9,887 nt of DNA, taken from positions 1-9,887 of the forward strand of contig JBBDIO010000310.1 in the NCBI GenBank assembly GCA_040880365.1, written 5' to 3'. The stretch's first letter is position 1. Every line of letters begins with the position of its first letter. This DNA comes from JBBDIO01 sp040880365. Lineage in GTDB: Bacteria; Chloroflexota; Anaerolineae; Caldilineales; Caldilineaceae. The notes under the pieces are model-generated. The model worked only from the letters and a program-made list of their open reading frames with translations, had not been told where the DNA came from and did not search any database. The translations under genes were made by a program, and so were the position numbers. Shown piece after piece: positions 6,225 to 9,887 of the stretch.

Positions 6225-7544
6225 ATGTATATAAACGCGGCGCCCCTGGCGGCTACGCTGCACGCTTTGCAGGCCGAGCAGCATAGCTTTTCGTTGTATT
6301 TGGAGGAGATGCACCGGCGGATCGAGTTGGTCGATCCCCATATCGAGGCGTTTCTGCCCGAATCGGGGCGGCTTTCGCGGTGGCGCGCCGAGGCCGCAGT
6401 GTTGCGCGAACGCTTTCCCACAGGCACGGCGCGGCCGCCGCTGTATGGCGCGCTGGTAGGGGTAAAAGATATTTATCATGTGAACGGATTTGTGACGCGC
6501 GCCGGTTCCGAAGTGCCGCCCGAACTCTTTGCCGGGCCAGAAGCGGTCTGTGTGACGCGGCTGCGGGAGGCCGGGGCGTTGCTGGCGGGCAAGACCGTAA
6601 CTACCGAATTTGCGTTTGCCGAACCGGGACCGACCCGCAATCCCCATAACCCGGATCACACGCCGGGCGGTTCGAGCAGCGGATCGGTGGCGGCGGTAGC
6701 GGCGGGCCTCTGTTCGCTGGCGCTGGGCACGCAGACGATTGGCTCTGTGATTCGCCCGGCGGCCTATTGCGGCATAGTGGGCTTCAAACCCTCGTTGGGG
6801 CGGATTCCGCCGGAGGGGTTGGTCTTTTTCTCGCGCACTATCGATCATGTGGGACTATTTACCCAGGATGTGGCCGGGATGCAAACCGCGGCGGCGGTCC
6901 TGTGTGACGACTGGCGGCTGGTGGAAGGCAATGGATCGAATGGGTCGCTGCCGGTGTTGGGCGTGCCCGATGGCCCTTATCTGAATCAGACAGAGTCGGC
7001 GGCGCTGGAGGCGTTTGAAGCGCATTTGCTCATGTTGCAGGTGGCGGGCTGTGAAGTGCGCCGAATTGAGATGTTCCCCGATATTGACGAGTGGAATGTG
7101 TTGCATCGGCAGCTGGTCTTTGCCGAATTTGCCCGGGAACATGCGGCGTTCTTTGAAGAGCAACGTCATCTCTATCGCCCGCGCACCGTGCAGGCCGTGC
7201 TGGATGGGCAGGCGGTGAGCGACGCCGAACTGGTCGATTTGCGCCAACGGGTAGACGAAACTCGCGCCGCCGTGGAAACCGTGATGGCCGAGCAAGGTAT
7301 TGACGTGTGGGTGTGTCCGCCTGCGGTAGGACCGGCACCCCAGGGTCTGGATTCCACAGGCGAGCCGGCCATGAATCTGCCGTGGACGCATATGGGGCTG
7401 CCGGCGATCACCATTCCTATGGGCAAGGCCGACAATGGGCTGCCCCTGGGTTTGCAGATTGTGGCTCGATTTGGGCAGGATGAAGCGTTGTTGCAGTGGG
7501 CCGCCCAGCTGGAGCCGCTGACCACAGAACCGGGCGCGGAATAG
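6225..7544 (+). CDS. Amidase signature family hydrolase
   Basis: A 439-residue enzyme of the amidase signature family, which hydrolyses C-N amide bonds with a Ser-cisSer-Lys triad. Triad residues read from the sequence: K81 in GALVGVKDIYHV, cis-Ser S150 in PGGSSSGS, and nucleophile S174 in GTQTIGSVIRPAAYCGIVGFKPS. The S150 to S174 spacing of 24 matches that of FAAH (217 to 241). The signature deviates from the common DTGGSIRIPA form. No GatB or GatC is nearby, so a tRNA amidotransferase subunit is unlikely; the substrate is unknown (small amide, ureide or carboxamide are all possible). ATG 6225 has GGAAGGA at 6206-6212, 12 bases ahead, a slightly long spacing; in-frame TTG 6204 is the alternative. 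The gene is 39 bases after ligA and 47 bases before the VOC gene. Confidence 0.9.
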   Translation: MYINAAPLAATLHALQAEQHSFSLYLEEMHRRIELVDPHIEAFLPESGRLSRWRAEAAVLRERFPTGTARPPLYGALVGVKDIYHVNGFVTRAGSEVPPELFAGPEAVCVTRLREAGALLAGKTVTTEFAFAEPGPTRNPHNPDHTPGGSSSGSVAAVAAGLCSLALGTQTIGSVIRPAAYCGIVGFKPSLGRIPPEGLVFFSRTIDHVGLFTQDVAGMQTAAAVLCDDWRLVEGNGSNGSLPVLGVPDGPYLNQTESAALEAFEAHLLMLQVAGCEVRRIEMFPDIDEWNVLHRQLVFAEFAREHAAFFEEQRHLYRPRTVQAVLDGQAVSDAELVDLRQRVDETRAAVETVMAEQGIDVWVCPPAVGPAPQGLDSTGEPAMNLPWTHMGLPAITIPMGKADNGLPLGLQIVARFGQDEALLQWAAQLEPLTTEPGAE

Positions 7545-7580
7545 TTGCACGCGCCTCTAATCCGCAAGCGGGAATTGAAC

Positions 7581-7586
7581 AGGGAG
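7581..7586 (+). promoter_or_regulatory. Ribosome binding site of the VOC gene
   Basis: AGGGAG lies five bases before ATG 7592 and fixes that start. The frame is open further upstream but would overlap the end of the amidase gene. Confidence 0.7.
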
Positions 7587-7591
7587 TCGCG

Positions 7592-7993
7592 ATGACGACG
7601 TATGTGAAGGGATTGGCCGAGATTGTGTTGTGGGTGCAGGATAAGACTGCTGCCGTGCAATTCTACAGCGAATTGCTGGGCTTGCCGGTGATCTCCCCGC
7701 CCACATTGCCGAATGTGTTTCTGCAGGTGGGCGAAGGACATACGGGCGTGCCGCAGATGATTGTGCTGGTGCCCCTGCCGCCGGACCGCGCAGATCAGCC
7801 CCGCCAGGGACAATTGCATCATTTGGCATTTGAATTGCCGGCGCGCGATTTTGATGCGCAGGTCGAGCGCTTGCTGGCTGCGGGCTATCAGCCGCGTGGG
7901 GGAAAACATCCCGTGCTGGCCGCGCGCACCATCTATGTGGACGATCCTGACGGCAATGAGGTGGAACTTATTTGTATGCACGAGGACCAGTAA
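7592..7993 (+). CDS. VOC (glyoxalase/dioxygenase-fold) family protein
   Basis: A 133-residue protein with the paired beta-alpha-beta-beta-beta layout of the vicinal oxygen chelate superfamily. The first half has LAEIVLWVQDKTAAVQFYSE followed by LLGLPV, the classic opening strand and helix; the second half has QLHHLAFELP and YVDDPDGNEVELICMH, the usual closing DPDGN.vEl motif. Likely metal-ligand positions are E10 (where many members have His and glyoxalase I may have Gln), H77 and E125. Members include glyoxalase I, extradiol dioxygenases, fosfomycin/bleomycin resistance proteins and methylmalonyl-CoA epimerase; which applies cannot be told. The stop is five bases before the moeA ATG, so translational coupling with moeA is likely. 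Confidence 0.87.
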   Translation: MTTYVKGLAEIVLWVQDKTAAVQFYSELLGLPVISPPTLPNVFLQVGEGHTGVPQMIVLVPLPPDRADQPRQGQLHHLAFELPARDFDAQVERLLAAGYQPRGGKHPVLAARTIYVDDPDGNEVELICMHEDQ

Positions 7994-7998
7994 ACCGC

Positions 7999-9357
7999 AT
8001 GGCAAGCCAGAGTGAACTTCGCAGCCCAGAGACGGGCACAGAGAGTGGTGGGGAAGCAGAGTATCGCATGTTGCCGGTGCCCGAAGCGTTGACGCTGGTG
8101 CTGGCCCAAAGCCATGCGCTGCCGGTCGTGGAGTTGCCCCTGGCCCAGGTGTTGGGGATGGTGCTGGGGAGTGACGTGTTGGCCCCCGATCCGTTGCCGC
8201 CGTTTCCCGCATCGATGAAAGATGGCTATGCCGTGGTTGCCGGAGATGGTCCGGGCGAGTATCCGCTGGTGGGCGAAGTGCGGGCCGGGGGGGTGGCGGA
8301 TTTCACGCTGGAGCCGGGGCAGGTTGCCTATATCACCACGGGCGCGCCCCTGCCGCCGGGCGCGGACGCGGTGGTGATGGTGGAGGAGACTTCGCAATTT
8401 GGGCGAGATGGCGCGCCGTGGGTGCGCATTGGCGCGACGGTTGACAAGGGCGCTGATGTGCGGGCCGTGGGTGTAGACGTGGCCGAGGGGCAAGTGGTGT
8501 TGGGGCGCGGGACACGGCTGGGGCCTGCCGAATTGGGAATTTTGGCGACGGTGGGGCAAGCGGTCGTGCCCGTGCATCGGCGGCCAGTGGTAGGCGTGCT
8601 TTCCACGGGTGATGAGCTGGTGGAGCCGGGTGCCGCGCTGGGGCCGGGACAGATTCGAGATAGTAACCGCGCCGCGCTGTTGGCGGCGGTCGCAGCGTTG
8701 GGCGGAGAACCGCTGGATCTGGGCATCGCGGGGGACGAGGCCGACGCGCTGGCGGCGGCATTGCAGCGGGGCATCGCGCAGGCCGATATTTTGCTGACTT
8801 CGGGCGGCGTCTCTATGGGCGATCTGGATCTGGTGAAGCCCCTGCTGGCGCGTTTGGGCACGGTCCATTTTGGGCGGCTGTTGATGAAACCGGGCAAGCC
8901 GCTTACCTTTGCGACCGTCGCGACGGAACGTGCGGGGGTGGCAGACCAGGCGGCGGGTGGGGCGGCAGATCAAGGTGCAGAGGGCGCACATCGCTGCCTG
9001 GTTTTTGGTTTGCCGGGCAATCCGGTGAGCAGCATGGTGACATTTCTCTTGCTGGCGGTGCCGGCCATGCGGCAATTGGCCGGGGCGACGAATCCCCATT
9101 GGCCGCGCGTTCAGGCCGAATTGGCGCAGCCGTTGCGCCTGGATGCCTATCGCCCCGAGTTTCACCGCGCGACCTTGCAGTGGGATGTTGCGCGCAATGG
9201 GGGGCGCGGTGGATTTGTTGCGACCAGCACGGGCATCCAGGCGAGTAGCCGCCTATTGAGTATGCGCACGGCGAACGGTCTGTTGTTGCTGCCCGTTGGT
9301 GAGGAAACGTTGCCCGCCGGCGCGGTGGTCGACGCGCTGGTGATTGGCGAACTTTGA
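7999..9357 (+). CDS. moeA: Molybdopterin molybdotransferase MoeA (gephyrin E-domain type)
   Basis: A 452-residue enzyme for the last step of molybdenum cofactor synthesis, inserting molybdate into adenylylated molybdopterin. Visible motifs: LPPFPASMKDGYAV (D75), TTGAPLPPGADAVVMVEE (about 113-128), VLSTGDEL (E206), IRDSNR, GIAGDEAD (D246), TSGGVSMGDLD (D275/D277), MKPGKPLTFAT, FGLPGNPVSS, and a C-terminal domain with RPEFHR and SSRLLSMRTANGLLLLP. These motifs read closer to gephyrin and Cnx1 E domains than to E. coli MoeA, from memory of those sequences. About 20 extra residues rich in Ala, Gly, Asp and Gln sit at 310-330. ATG 7999 is five bases past the VOC stop, with GAGGA 12 bases upstream; ATG 8068 matches the usual domain start and is a real alternative. 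moaC follows after 43 bases. Confidence 0.95.
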   Translation: MASQSELRSPETGTESGGEAEYRMLPVPEALTLVLAQSHALPVVELPLAQVLGMVLGSDVLAPDPLPPFPASMKDGYAVVAGDGPGEYPLVGEVRAGGVADFTLEPGQVAYITTGAPLPPGADAVVMVEETSQFGRDGAPWVRIGATVDKGADVRAVGVDVAEGQVVLGRGTRLGPAELGILATVGQAVVPVHRRPVVGVLSTGDELVEPGAALGPGQIRDSNRAALLAAVAALGGEPLDLGIAGDEADALAAALQRGIAQADILLTSGGVSMGDLDLVKPLLARLGTVHFGRLLMKPGKPLTFATVATERAGVADQAAGGAADQGAEGAHRCLVFGLPGNPVSSMVTFLLLAVPAMRQLAGATNPHWPRVQAELAQPLRLDAYRPEFHRATLQWDVARNGGRGGFVATSTGIQASSRLLSMRTANGLLLLPVGEETLPAGAVVDALVIGEL

Positions 9358-9386
9358 GAGTTAATCGGGTAGGACCGGGAACAGGG

Positions 9387-9393
9387 TTAGGAG
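9387..9393 (+). promoter_or_regulatory. Ribosome binding site of moaC (supports a GTG start)
   Basis: TTAGGAG lies seven bases before GTG 9401. It is the strongest Shine-Dalgarno sequence in the window and supports the non-ATG start. Confidence 0.75.
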
Positions 9394-9400
9394 CATTTGG

Positions 9401-9887
9401 GTGACAAAGTTGACGCATTTGGACGCGCAGGGGCAGGCGGCTATGGTGGATGTGGGCGAAAAGGCCGTGACCGTGCGCGAAGCAGTTGCCCAGGCCGAAG
9501 TGCATATGCAGCCCGCGACGCTGGATGCGATTCAGGCAGGCAACGCGCCCAAGGGCGACGTGCTGGGCGCGGCGCGCGTGGCGGGCATCATGGCCGCCAA
9601 GAAGACCTCGGAATTGATCCCGCTCTGTCATCCCCTTATGTTGAGCAAGGTGGCCGTGACGTTTGACATCGACGCGGCGCGGGCGTGCGTGGTCATCACC
9701 GCGACGGTGCGCTGTAGCGGGCAAACGGGCGTAGAGATGGAAGCCCTGACCGCGGCCAGCGTGGCGGCGCTGACCATTTATGATATGGCGAAGGCGCTGG
9801 AAAAAGGGATGCATATTGAAGGCGTGCGCCTGTTGGAGAAGCGGGGCGGCAAATCGGGCGACTGGGTCGCCGGCGAGGATTCGGGGA
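9401..9887 (+). CDS. moaC: Cyclic pyranopterin monophosphate synthase MoaC (cut by right edge)
   Basis: The frame opens at GTG 9401 and stays open for 162 codons to the edge. MoaC converts 3',8-cyclo-7,8-dihydro-GTP, made by MoaA, into cyclic pyranopterin monophosphate in the first stage of molybdenum cofactor synthesis. Counting from the GTG, the catalytic residues fall at the same numbers as in E. coli MoaC: K51 (in APKGDVLGAAR), H77 (in LCHPLML), E112 and E114 (in GVEMEALTAAS), D128 and K131 (in YDMAKAL). The closing GGKSGDW motif is present, so the stop should lie just outside and nearly all the protein is here. The agreement in numbering also supports the GTG start. It follows moeA by 43 bases in the same direction, probably one operon. 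Confidence 0.95.
   Translation, partial: MTKLTHLDAQGQAAMVDVGEKAVTVREAVAQAEVHMQPATLDAIQAGNAPKGDVLGAARVAGIMAAKKTSELIPLCHPLMLSKVAVTFDIDAARACVVITATVRCSGQTGVEMEALTAASVAALTIYDMAKALEKGMHIEGVRLLEKRGGKSGDWVAGEDSG

Noticed and set aside
7172..9165. Two long minus-strand frames opposite the amidase, VOC and moeA genes
   Set aside because: They overlap each other and conserved + strand genes, with low-complexity translations and no ribosome binding site that stands out.

Overview
The window is 9.9 kb of compact bacterial DNA. It is GC-rich (roughly 60% by eye), every gene lies on the + strand, and all gaps between genes are 125 bases or shorter. It holds the tail of one gene, seven complete genes and one gene cut by the right edge. 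Most products are recognisable housekeeping proteins. I see no mobile element, CRISPR array, tRNA, rRNA or phage gene. A PHP-containing PolX, a UPF0104-type flippase, many TTG leucine codons and a gephyrin-like MoeA would fit Chloroflexota, but that placement is an inference and only of low to moderate strength.

Layout. Positions 1-91 hold the C-terminus of a probable zinc-type medium-chain dehydrogenase. After a 120-base gap with a good -10 box comes a polytopic membrane protein of the lysylphosphatidylglycerol-synthase TM / flippase-like family (212-1243). Next are family X DNA polymerase with a PHP exonuclease domain (polX, 1309-3156), a small single-pass membrane protein with an SH3-like C-terminal domain (3277-3909), and NAD-dependent DNA ligase (ligA, 3963-6185). 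These are followed by an amidase-signature hydrolase (6225-7544), a VOC/glyoxalase-fold protein (7592-7993), molybdopterin molybdotransferase (moeA, 7999-9357) and cyclic pyranopterin monophosphate synthase (moaC, 9401 to the edge).

Two functional themes stand out. PolX and LigA could supply consecutive steps of short-patch repair (gap filling or 3' trimming, then nick sealing), with an unexplained SH3-like membrane protein encoded between them. MoeA and MoaC belong to molybdenum cofactor synthesis: MoaC acts early (GTP-derived intermediate to cPMP) and MoeA acts last (molybdate insertion). The amidase and VOC protein sit directly upstream in the same direction and may be co-transcribed, but nothing in their sequences ties them to the cofactor.

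The less ordinary signals are small: a MoeA whose motifs read like the eukaryotic gephyrin/Cnx1 E domain, an in-frame 30-bp duplication scar inside the LigA adenylation domain, low-complexity or repeated segments at the ends of or inside PolX, LigA and MoeA, a direct-plus-inverted 14-bp repeat in front of the SH3-like gene, and a possible leaderless start for the flippase-like gene. I found no convincing undescribed multi-gene system.
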